From Cinclus cinclus (lineage: Eukaryota; Chordata; Aves; Passeriformes; Cinclidae): DNA of 64,000 nt. Shown piece by piece: positions 9,694 through 21,100 of the stretch; position 1 is the first letter of the stretch; the number at the start of each line of letters is the position of its first letter. The notes under the pieces are model-generated. The model did not search any database and had not been told where the DNA came from. It saw only the letters and a list, made by a program, of their open reading frames with translations. The translations under genes and the position numbers were made by a program. The stretch spans positions 806,001 through 870,000 of the forward strand of contig NW_026912129.1 in NCBI RefSeq assembly GCF_963662255.1, read 5' to 3'.

Positions 9694-11333
9694 ACGTTCC
9701 CAGGACAGCACTCCCTTCTCCCCAGGAAGTGTTGGGGATGGTTTTCCGTGGGCTTTAGGAACGCTTTCCTCTGTGGGAGGGAGAGAGCCCACAGGGACCC
9801 TGGGTGCTGCAAGTGGCCCTCCAGGGATGTTGCACAGGACATGTGTCACAGCAGAGCACACTGGGAGAGTGCTGCGACCTTCCAGGGAAGAAGCATCCTG
9901 AGAAGGACGACCTGGTGACACAGGCACGTCTACACTACCAGGCAAAGTGATTTTGGTCTTTGTGAGTCCACTTTGGTCAACACTGGAGAGAGGGACGGGA
10001 GCCCCGTGCAGTGTTCCAAGGAGAAGTTTATTGGTTTACTTCCATGGAGGGTACCAGGGATGAGCTGGCTCCAATGGACTGAGGGAGGCTGGTTTAGATG
10101 GGAAGGCTAGCGGGCAGGGTAGAGCAACACGCAAATCAACAGAGGGCACAGGGGCAGAGCAAAAGGGGGAAGGACCAATGGGGTACAAACAATCTGCCTA
10201 GAGCAGGGAGGCATGTTGGGAGGAACTTTTCCTCACCACCATGAGGGAGGTTAGTGCTTAATCACATTCCCTCCAGAGGAGAGGAGCTGCCTCTTTCTCA
10301 GTTGGCCTATTGCCCTCCACGGGCATGGAGAGAGTGTGGAGAGTGACCAGAGCCAGCGCAGAGCTCCGCAGGCCCCTCAGCAGCTTTGGCCATGTCCATT
10401 GACATCTGGCTTCCACAGCCTTACCCAAAGCCCTTGCAGTGCCCAGTTCCCTAAGGAGGAAGAAGATCCCAACACAGCATGGAAATGGTACTCATCTGTG
10501 CTCCCTTCTAGGTGAGCAGGCTGGGTATGTCATTCCACAGTCCTGGATGGATGAGAGTTTCAATCATCTGAGATTTACTAGAGGCAGATTCTCTGCATCC
10601 CTTTCCTAACTGAAAAATCGTTCTCAGCGTGGCAAGAGCTCACTCAGGTGCCACTCCCTTAAGTAGTTAATCTCAGGCTTGAAGGGTTCTGGAAACCCTG
10701 CCCTGCTCCCTTCTAGAGCCCTGAGTGATCCCACAGGATCGCTGTCAGTTGGAGGAAGGAGCATTTGGCTGTCAATCCTCTTCCCATGTGCAATGCCAGT
10801 GTCTCCTTCCGTGTGCTGTGTGCAGCCACGGAAAAGATCAGAGAGGAAAGGGGAGGGCCCAGGGCTGTGCCTTGAGAGGCTCTTTTGTTGGCCCCAGGCA
10901 GCCTGAGCATCTATTGCAGTGCTGGGATCTGTTCTATCCTACCTTTCTTTGCAGATGCACCTGTTGCTGAAGGTGATCTGGAATCCCAACCCAGAGGCAT
11001 TTCTGAGCCTGATGATGAGGAAGATGATGAGGGCAGGTCAGAGCTACTAGCTCAGAGCCCAGAGCTTGGCCAGGGGAGGCATCGCTGCAGGTGCCAGGAC
11101 AGGGCTGTTCCCGTGTGTGCCCTCGCCCTGGGCAATGCCCTCACTGCTCCTGCAGCTCAGTGCTGCCGCTGCACATCAGCAGACATGACAGAAGCTCTTG
11201 AGTTACAGGTGTCTCTGCAAGGAGAACATTCCCAGCTCCAGGGCTGGTTGTGTCACGTAGGCCCAGCTCCCATGGCAGGGGTGAGTAGAGTGTCCCTGCT
11301 GACCCAGAGGCTGACCAGTGATGGGCCCTGAGG
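9694..11333 (+). pseudogene. Relic of the exon-array gene family joined to truncated ERV (copy A)
   Basis: Sequence from 9694 matches intron 1 of the gene at 12184 (for example 12297-12380). Three family exons are recognisable, all open and phase 1-1: type e at 10512-10583, type a at 10955-11032 (acidic: ISEPDDEEDD) and type b at 11209-11280 (ends PSSHGRG). The first two have GC in place of GT at the donor. No signal-peptide exon is present and types c and d are missing. A repeat of about 480 bp interrupts it at about 9845-10320. Probably a 5'-truncated neighbour of the intact gene. Confidence 0.65.
9845..10320 (-). mobile_element. Inserted repeat, possibly antisense LTR (copy A)
   Basis: The family intron reads continuously from about 9840 to about 10322 when compared with 14541-14580, so the DNA between is an insertion. 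It holds 'agtttattgg' (reverse complement has AATAAA), suggesting an LTR-type element on the minus strand. The family was not identified. Copy B carries it at about 55935-56408. Confidence 0.35.
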
Positions 11334-11947
11334 GACTGGAGGAGCCCATGCTGAGCATCCCTGGGCTGAGGGCACATCTCCTTCAGGGGCATCATCTGAA
11401 GCTGGCCCTCCTCCAGGGACATGCCCAGGAAAAGAGGGAAGCTGTGGGATATGGGATTCTAATTGTTAAAGTTGTTAAGGGTTGTGTTCACCAGAAGGCC
11501 CTGTGGGGAAGGCTCAGCTGCAGGCTGGACAGTTAGAAGTTGGCTGGGGAGTGAGAGGCAGTTATGAGGAGGAAGGCATGGACAGCAGATCAGTGGGAAG
11601 CAGACTGAGGGGAAAAGATGCATGGGCAGACAGCAGCTGAGCCAGACAATGGGTGCCCATCTTCTCAAAAGTTTTGGTTTTGTCTGGTTGACATTAAAGG
11701 TAGAAAAGGGGGGTGATTTCTATACTAAAGCAATCTCCTTTGGATGCATATGGGGATATGCGTCTCTTTGTTCCCTGTTGCTCCAGGAAGCCATCAAGAG
11801 CATGTCCAGGGACACAGCCTGACCAGCAATGTCAGCATGCAGAACTAAGGTTCTGCTAAGCAATGGCCCTTGGATGAAGCAAAACATTTACAATCAGGGC
11901 AGCCCATTCGTACAGATGGGGGTACACTCTGGGGCTACAGCTAAGGC

Positions 11948-12022
11948 CATGAGGTCACAGCAGGCTCTGGGGTCACAGCAGGCTGAGGTCACAGCAGGCT
12001 CTGGGGTCACAGAGGTCCCAGA
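11948..12022. repeat. Short tandem 'ggtcacagcaggctctgg' repeats upstream of the gene
   Basis: Units of about 17-18 bases occur three to four times, about 160-235 bp before the start codon at 12184. Copy B has the same at about 58036-58110. This could lie in the promoter or 5'UTR. Confidence 0.6.
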
Positions 12023-12183
12023 GCCCCGTGGTTGCACAGCACCACAGCCACCGACCAGTCAGTCCTTGACCACAAACTGTTGTGGCAGCAGTGGCGGCAG
12101 CAGCAGTGGTGCTGACATTGGGACAGCGGTGTCAGAACAGCGGTGGCAGCAAGAGCTGTGGGACTGGCAGAGGGCAAGGCACC

Positions 12184-15100
12184 ATGGCCCTTGCTCTGCG
12201 CCTCTTCCTCCTGCTCCTCCTGGCAGTGGCCCTGCCTGCCAGGGCTGCCCAGGCAGCTCCGTGGCGAGGGAAGGGAGCAGGTGAGCCGGCGGCCTGGCTC
12301 CCCTTTCCCAGGACAGCGCTCCCTTCTCCCCAGGAAGCACTGGGGATGGTTTTCCATAGGGCTTTGGGGAGGCTTTCCGCTGTGGGAGGGAGGGAGGGAG
12401 GGAGGGAGGGAGCCCACAGGGGCCCTGGGCTGCCCCGGTTTCCTGTCCAGGGATGTTGCACAGGACCTGCAAACAGTGTGGAGAGTGACCAGAGGCAGCC
12501 CCAAGCTCCCTGCCAGGCCCCTGAGCAGCTTTGGCCATGTCCATTCACATCTGGCTAAAGCTCACTCATGCAGTTTTGGTTGAGATCAAGTCAGGCTTGA
12601 TGGATTCTGGAATATATGCCTTGCTGCCTTCTGAAGCCCTGGGTGATCCCACAGGATCGCTGTCAGTGGGAGGAAGGAGCATTTAGCTGTCAATCCTCTT
12701 CCCATGTGCAATGCCGGTGTCTTCTTCCATGTGCTCTGTGCATTCATGGGGAGGAGCAGAGAGGGAAGGGAAGGGAAGGGAAGGGAAGGGAAGGGAAGGG
12801 AAGGGAAGGGAAGGGAAGGGAAGGGAAGGGAAGGGAAGGGAAGGGAAGGGAAGGGAAGGGAAGGGAAGGGAAGGGAAGGGAAGGGAAGGGAAGGGAAGGG
12901 AAGGGAGCAGGGCTGTGCCTTGCACGGCTCCTTTGCCAGCCCCAGGCAGGCGGAAGATCTCCTGCAGTGCTGGGAGCTGTTCTGCCCTGACTTTCTTTGT
13001 AGATGCACCTGTTGATGAAGTGGATCAGGCTTCCCAACCCACATCTAGGACTGGGCCTCTGGGAGATGCTGAGGGTAGGTGAAGGTCTGTCCCTCTGGGG
13101 GAGCTGCCAGCTCAGAGCGCAAAGCTCATCATGGGGGACATGGCTGCAGGTGCCAGGACAGAGCTGTGCACGTGTGTGCCCTGGCCCTGTGCAATGCCCT
13201 CAGAGCTCTTGTGGCTCAGAGCTGCCCATGCAGAGCAACAGAGATGACAGAAGCTTCTGTGGCTGTTGAGTTACAGGTGTGTCTGCAGGGAAGACTTTTC
13301 AAGGTCCTTTGCTGGTTGCTGCACACCAGCCCAGCTCCCACGGCAGGGGTGAGTAGTGTGTCCCTGCTGAGCCCACAGGCTGAGCACTGCTGTTGTGGGA
13401 TCCAGTCCTGGGAAATGGAACTACTTTGCTCCAAGGTCCTCCGATGGGAAAGAAGAAAGCTACAGGACACAAGAAACTCAGTGAGCCATCTGAACGGATG
13501 ATGCAGATGCTGAAGGAAATGCTGCAGGGAAGACAAGGTGGGTGCATTTCCCTCAGCCTTCTCCTGAAACTCAGCAGCCGGGATCTACCTCTGCACATCT
13601 GGACACGCTGTGCCCAGCACAGCAGGAAGGGATTCATGGCAGCCTCAGTGCCCTGCTGCTGCTGCTGTCACACCCTGCAGAGCTGTTTCCCAGCCTGGCC
13701 TGGCTGCAGCTTCTCCCCAGCCTCTGCAGGAAGGCATTTACCATCAGCTGACAGGGAGCCTAATCTACACCATGGACCATGCACACCCTGAGATCTCCTG
13801 TAATCTGCTGGTCTCAGGGTAGATCAGGTGTAAGGGCTGTTTGGAGGACAGAGGGACCCGTCCCATCTCCAAAGTTTGGATAACTTCCTGAATCATATCC
13901 ATGACTTCAACAAGCACTGCCTCCTGAAGATGGGATCTTCCCCTTGGGGAAGAACTCCATCTGATCCAGCTATCCCTTTTCCTTTGTCCAGAGATGGAAC
14001 GGGAGACTGTGCAGAAGGCTGAGTTTCCCAGAGCAAGCAGTGCTTCTGTACCAGCCTCTGCTACAGGAAGAGAGGTGAAGCCAGGCACAGTCACAGGAGG
14101 TAATTGCTGAGCCTCTGGGCCTGAGCCCTGCTGAGCCTTGAGCTGCCATCTCTGCTGCTTGGCAGCGCGGGCACAGCCCGGACAAGAGCGGCACAAACCA
14201 GAGGAATTATCCCGAGCAGGCTCAGGGCACTCGGGTACTGAGCAGTCCTGCTGGGGTCCCTCTGTGGGAGACACTGCCTGAAAGCTGGGAGGGGCTGCAA
14301 GGGGTGCCCCTGGTGGGCAAAGGGCAGAGGGGGAGAGCAGGGCTCCAGTGTGTCCTGAGAGGGCCGGCCTCTGTCCCCTTGGGCTGGGGGAGCTGGCCCA
14401 GCAGAAGGAGGGAGGGAGGTTGGGAGGGATGATTGTGGCACTGCCTGCAGCGGTTTTTGCCAGGGATTTAGGGAGGGTTTCCTCTCGGGGACTGACAGAA
14501 ACCCCAGCGGCCCTGGGTACTACAACTGCCCCTCCAGGGATGTTGCAAAGGGCATGGAAAGAGTGTGGAGAGTGACCAGAGCCACCATAGAGCTCTCCAG
14601 GCCCCTCAGCAGCTGTGGCCATGTCCATTGACATCTGGCTGCCACAGCCTTACCTGATCCCCTTGCAATGCCCAGTTCCCTAAGGCAGAAGGGGATCCCA
14701 GCACACCATGGAAATGGTTCTCATCTGTGCTCCCTTCTAGGTGAGCGTGCTAGGAAGGCTTCTCCAGCACCTTGGCTTCATGAAGATTTTCAGCCTCTGG
14801 AGCCTCCTGCAGGTATGTTCCCAGCATCTCGCCAAGGAATAATCTTTGACAACCTGGCAGAAACCAGGTGACAGAATCTTCTGTGGCTATTGAGTTACAG
14901 GTGTGTCTGCAGGGAAGACTTTTCAAGCTCCTTTGCTGGTTGCTGCACACAAGCCCAGCTCCCACGGCAGGGGAGAGTAGTGTGTCCCTGCTGAGCCCAC
15001 AGGCTGAGCACTACTTTTATGGGATCCATTCATCTGAAATGGAAATACTTCCTCTTAAGTTCCACCAAGAGAGAGGTACAAACCTACAGGAGACAATAAG

Positions 15101-18100
15101 TCCCTGGAGGTATCCAAACACATGGCCAAGATGCTGAGTGATCTGGAGAGACGCCGTGGTGGGTGCATTTCCCTCAGCCTTCTGCTGAGACTCAGCAGCC
15201 GGGGGCTTTCTCTGCACATCTGGACACGGCACAGCAGGGAGGGATCCATGGCAGCCTCGCTGCCCTGCTGCTGCTGCTGCTGTCACACCCTGCAGAGCTG
15301 TTTGCCAGCCTGGCCTGGCTGCAGCTTCTCCCCAGCCTCTGCAGGAAGGCGTTTGCCATCAGCTGACTGGGAGCCCAATCTACACCATGAGCCCTTCACA
15401 CCCTGAGATCCCCTGTAATTTCCTGGTCTCCCAGCACATAAGTGGAGCAGCTCTTTGGAGGAGGGAGGCCCTGGCCAGTCCCAGTAACCTAGCCTTTCTC
15501 CTGATCCTTCTCTATGTCCTTTGGCAAGCCTTGCCTCTTGAAATTGGCACGTCCCCAGTGCGGAACAACTCCATCTGACCCAATTGTCCCTTTTGCTTTC
15601 TCCAATCATGAAAGGAAAGACTGTGCTGAAGACTGGAATTCCCAGAGGAAGCAGTGGTTCATTGGCAGCCTCTGCTACAGGAAGAGAGGTGAAGCCAGGC
15701 ACAGTTACAGGAGGTAATTGCTGAGCCTCTGGGCCTGAGCCCTGCTGAGCCTTGAGGTGCCATCTCTGCTGCTTGGCAGTGCAGGCACAGAGCATTGCCT
15801 GACCCCCTTGAAGTGCTCTGTTCCCTGTAGATGGGGATCCCAGCACACCATGGAATGGTTCCCATCTGTGCTCCTTCTAGACTGGGGTCGTGACTTGCAT
15901 CGTTTGGAAATGCTGGTAAACCCTGGTTTAATGGTGTTGGAGCGTGGTGAAGGTAAGTTATCGGAGCCCTTTCCTAACACCATAAACGTTGCCAAAGTGT
16001 AAACATTGTCCAGAGCAATATTCATGTGTCGTTTCCCTTAAGATCCTCTGAAGCTGGGTGGATTCTGGAAATCTTGGCCTGGAAATTTCTACTCTTGTGC
16101 CCAACAGCCATCCCACAGGATCGCTGTCAGTGGGAGGAAGGAGCATTTAACTGTCAGTCCTCTTCCACTTTTCAATGCCACGTTTTCCTTCCTCTGTGCA
16201 GCCACAGAGAAGAGCAGAGAGGGAAGGGGAGGGCCCACGGCAGTGCCCCAGGGCTGTGCCTTGCATAGCTCCTTTGCTGGCCCCAGGCAGGCTGAGGATC
16301 TCCTGCAGTGTTGGGAACTGTTCTGGACTTCCTTTCTTTGCAGATGAACATATTGGTCAAGGTGATCTGGAATCCCAACCCATAGCCATTTCTGAGCCTG
16401 ATGATGAGGGAGAAAATGAGGGTAGGTTAAGGCCCATCCTCCTGGTGTAGGTCAGAGCTACTAACTCAGAGCCCAAAGCTCAGCATGGGGGACATGGCTG
16501 CAGGTGCCAGGACAGAGCTGTGCACGTGTGTGCCCTGGCCCTGTGCAATGCCCTCAGAGCTCTTGTGGCTCAGTGCTGCCCGTGCAGAGCAACAGACATG
16601 ACAGAAGCTTCTGTGGCTGTTGAGTTACAGGTGTGTCTGCAGGGAAGACTTTTCAAGCTCCTTTGCTGCTTACTGCACACAAGCCCAGCTCCCATGGCAG
16701 GGGTGAGTAGTGTGTCCCTGCTGAGCCCACAGGCTGAGCACTACTTTTATGGGATCCATTCTTCTGAAATGGAAATACTTCCTCTTAAGTTCCACCAAGA
16801 GAGAGGTACAAACCTACAGGAGACAATAAGTCCCTGGAGGTATCCAAACACATGGCCAAGATGCTGAGTGATCTGGAGAGACGCCGTGGTGGGTGCATTT
16901 CCCTCAGCCTTATGCTGAGACTCAGCAGCTGGGGGCTTTCTCTGCACATCTGGATATGGCACAGCAGGGAGGGATCCATGGCAGCCTCGCTGCCCTGCTG
17001 CTGCTGCTGCTGTCACACCCTGCAGGGCTGTTTGCCAGCCTGGCCTGGCTGCAGCTTCTCCCCAGCCTCTGCAGGAAGGCGTTTGCCATCAGCTGACTGG
17101 GAGCCCAATCTACACCATGAGCCCTTCACACCCTGAGATCCCCTGTAATTTCCTGGTCTCCCAGCACATAACTGGAGCAGCTCCTTGGAGGAGGGAGGCC
17201 CTGGCCAGTCCCAATAACCTAGCCTGTCTCCTGATCCTTCTCTATGTCCTTTGGCAAGCCTTGCCTCTTGAAAATTGCACGTCCCCAGTGCGGAACAACT
17301 CCATCTGACCCAATTGTCCCTTTTGCTTTCTCCAATCATGAAAGGAAAGACTGTGCTGAAGACTGGAATTCCCAGAGGAAGCAGTGGTTCATTGGCAGCC
17401 TCTGCTGCAGGAAGGGAGGTGAAGCCAGGCACAGTCACAGGAGGTAATTGCTGAGCCCTGCTGAGCCTTGAGGTGCCATCTCTGCTGCTTGGCAGTGCAG
17501 GCACAGAGCATTGCCTGACCCCCTTGAAGTGCTCTGTTCCCTGTAGATGGGGATCCCAGCACACCATGGAATGGTTCCCATCTGTGCTCCTTCTAGACTG
17601 GGGTCGTGACTTGCATCGTTTGGAAATGCTGGTAAACCCTGGTTTAATGGTGTTGGAGCGTGGTGAAGGTAAGTTATCGGAGCCCTTTCCTAACACCATA
17701 AACGTTGCCAAAGTGTAAACATTGTCCAGAGCAATATTCATGTGTCGTTTCCCTTAAGATCCTCTGAAGCTGGGTGGATTCTGGAAATCTTGGCCTGGAA
17801 ATTTCTACTCTTGTGCCCAACAGCCATCCCACAGGATCGCTGTCAGTGGGAGGAAGGAGCATTTAACTGTCAGTCCTCTTCCACTTTTCAATGCCACGTT
17901 TTCCTTCCTCTGTGCAGCCACAGAGAAGAGCAGAGAGGGAAGGGGAGGGCCCACGGCAGTGCCCCAGGGCTGTGCCTTGCATAGCTCCTTTGCTGGCCCC
18001 AGGCAGGCTGAGGATCTCCTGCAGTGTTGGGAACTGTTCTGGACTTCCTTTCTTTGCAGATGAACATATTGGTCAAGGTGATCTGGAATCCCAACCCATA

Positions 18101-21100
18101 GCCATTTCTGAGCCTGATGATGAGGGAGAAAATGAGGGTAGGTTAAGGCCCATCCTCCTGGTGTAGGTCAGAGCTACTAACTCAGAGCCCAAAGCTCAGC
18201 ATGGGGGACATGGCTGCAGGTGCCAGGACAGAGCTGTGCACGTGTGTGCCCTGGCCCTGTGCAATGCCCTCAGAGCTCTTGTGGCTCAGTGCTGCCCGTG
18301 CAGAGCAACAGACATGACAGAAGCTTCTGTGGCTGTTGAGTTACAGGTGTGTCTGCAGGGAAGACTTTTCAAGCTCCTTTGCTGCTTACTGCACACAAGC
18401 CCAGCTCCCATGGCAGGGGTGAGTAGTGTGTCCCTGCTGAGCCCACAGGCTGAGCACTACTTTTATGGGATCCATTCTTCTGAAATGGAAATACTTCCTC
18501 TTAAGTTCCACCAAGAGAGAGGTACAAACCTACAGGAGACAATAAGTCCCTGGAGGTATCCAAACACATGGCCAAGATGCTGAGTGATCTGGAGAGACGC
18601 CGTGGTGGGTGCATTTCCCTCAGCCTTATGCTGAGACTCAGCAGCTGGGGGCTTTCTCTGCACATCTGGATATGGCACAGCAGGGAGGGATCCATGGCAG
18701 CCTCGCTGCCCTGCTGCTGCTGCTGCTGTCACACCCTGCAGGGCTGTTTGCCAGCCTGGCCTGGCTGCAGCTTCTCCCCAGCCTCTGCAGGAAGGCGTTT
18801 GCCATCAGCTGACTGGGAGCCCAATCTACACCATGAGCCCTTCACACCCTGAGATCCCCTGTAATTTCCTGGTCTCCCAGCACATAACTGGAGCAGCTCC
18901 TTGGAGGAGGGAGGCCCTGGCCAGTCCCAATAACCTAGCCTGTCTCCTGATCCTTCTCTATGTCCTTTGGCAAGCCTTGCCTCTTGAAAATTGCACGTCC
19001 CCAGTGCGGAACAACTCCATCTGACCCAATTGTCCCTTTTGCTTTCTCCAATCATGAAAGGAAAGACTGTGCTGAAGACTGGAATTCCCAGAGGAAGCAG
19101 TGGTTCATTGGCAGCCTCTGCTGCAGGAAGGGAGGTGAAGCCAGGCACAGTCACAGGAGGTAATTGCTGAGCCCTGCTGAGCCTTGAGGTGCCATCTCTG
19201 CTGCTTGGCAGTGCAGGCACAGAGCATTGCCTGACCCCCTTGAAGTGCTCTGTTCCCTGTAGATGGGGATCCCAGCACACCATGGAATGGTTCCCATCTG
19301 TGCTCCTTCTAGACTGGGGTCGTGACTTGCATCGTTTGGAAATGCTGGTAAACCCTGGTTTAATGGTGTTGGAGCGTGGTGAAGGTAAGTTATCGGAGCC
19401 CTTTCCTAACACCATAAACGTTGCCAAAGTGTAAACATTGTCCAGAGCAATATTCATGTGTCGTTTCCCTTAAGATCCTCTGAAGCTGGGTGGATTCTGG
19501 AAATCTTGGCCTGGAAATTTCTACTCTTGTGCCCAACAGCCATCCCACAGGATCGCTGTCAGTGGGAGGAAGGAGCATTTAACTGTCAGTCCTCTTCCCC
19601 TTTTCAATGCCACGTTTTTCTTCCTCTGTGCGGCCACAGAGAAGAGCAGAGAGGGAAGGGGAGGGCCCACGGCAGTGCCCCAGGGCTGTGCCTTGCATGG
19701 CTCCTTTGCTGGCCCCAGGCAGGCTGAGGATCTCCTGCAGTGTTGGGAACTGTTCTGGACTTCCTTTCTTTGCAGATGAACATATTGGTCAAGGTGATCT
19801 GGAATCCCAACCCATAGCCATTTCTGAGCCTGATGATGAGGGAGAAAATGAGGGTAGGTCAAGGCCCATCCTCCTGGTGTAGGTCAGAGCTACTAACTCA
19901 GAGCCCAAAGCTCAGGCAGGGGGACATGTCTGCAGGTGCCAGGACAGAGCTGTGCATGTGTGTGCCCTGGCCCTGGGCAGTGCCCTCAGAGCTCTCGTGG
20001 CTCAGTGCTGCCCGTGCAGAGCAACAGACATGACAGAAGCTTCTGTGGCTGTTGAGTTACAGGTGTGTCTGCAGGGAGGATTTTTCAAGCTCCTTTGCTG
20101 CTTACTGCACACAAGCCCAGCTCCCATGGCAGGGGTGAGTAGTGTGTCCCTGCTGAGCCCACAGGCTGAGCACTGCTGTTGTGGGATCCAGTCCTCTGGA
20201 ATGGAAATACTTGCTGTTACGATCTGCCAAGAGGGAGGAACAAACCTACAGGAGACAATAAGTCCCTGGAGGTATCCAAACACATGGCCAAGATGCTGTG
20301 TGATCTGGAGAGACGCCGTGGTGGGTGCATTTCCCTCAGCCTTCTGCTGAGACTCAGCAGCCGGGGGCTTTCTCTGCACATCTGGACACGGCACAGCAGG
20401 GAGGGATCCATGGCAGCCTCGCTGCCCTGCTGCTGCTGCTGCTGTCACACCCTGCAGAGCTGTTTGCCAGCCTGGCCTGGCTGCAGCTTCTCCCCAGCCT
20501 CTGCAGGAAGGCGTTTGCCATCAGCTGACTGGGAGCCCAATCTACCCCACGGGCCAAGCACAACTTGAGATCTCCTGCAATTTCCTGGTCTAAGGGTAGA
20601 TCTGGAGGGGCAGCTTTGCGGAGAAGTGTGGGTTCTGGAGCAGTTCCAAACCCCTGGGCATTTTCCTTGTCCTTTTCCATGTATTTTGAGAAATATTACC
20701 TGGAGAAGAATAACACAGCCCTGGGGAATTATCCCATGTAGTCTCAGGGGTTTGGGTACTGAGCAGCCCTGTGCCAAGGCCTGCCAATGTGCCCCAGGCC
20801 CCAGCTCTGGGGGAAAGAGAAAACGTTCTGGCTGTATCCACTGAGCTGCCAGCTCAGCAGTGGAGCCCAGCATGGGCTCACACTCCCCACTGCTCCCACA
20901 GATGCAGTTGGCACCTCAGCACGTGCTGAAAATCTTGGGAAAAGCACGAGAAGAGTTTTCTGCTGGGGAACCCGTTGTCTGATTAAGTTAGTGGCCATTG
21001 TGGCTGGTGGGGCAGTGCTCCTGATGATGTGCTCTGCCGGAATCTGGTTTTGCTGGAAGAGGAAATGGTGAATGTTTTGCTGATCTCTGCCTCAAAGAGC

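Noticed and set aside
12616..13044. ORFs in all frames across the GGGAA tract (repetitive EGKGR and PSLPF proteins)
   Set aside because: They arise from the 5-bp repeat; length changes by repeat units between copies and there is no coding context.
13379..13405. Alternative acceptor cccacag for type-c exons
   Set aside because: It would introduce an immediate in-frame TGA in phase 1; the downstream gggatccag acceptor keeps the frame open.
13765..14634. 289-codon minus-strand ORF (and copy B 59799-60668)
   Set aside because: It lies antisense to the phase-consistent plus-strand exons and intron of the membrane gene, and has no splice or domain support.
15270..15285. CTG trinucleotide run in array introns
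   Set aside because: Only five to six units, intronic; present in every unit and of no special note.
17013..19457. Two identical 242-codon minus-strand ORFs in the tandem array
   Set aside because: Antisense to exons d and e of the array; identical because the units are identical. Earlier and later units break the frame.
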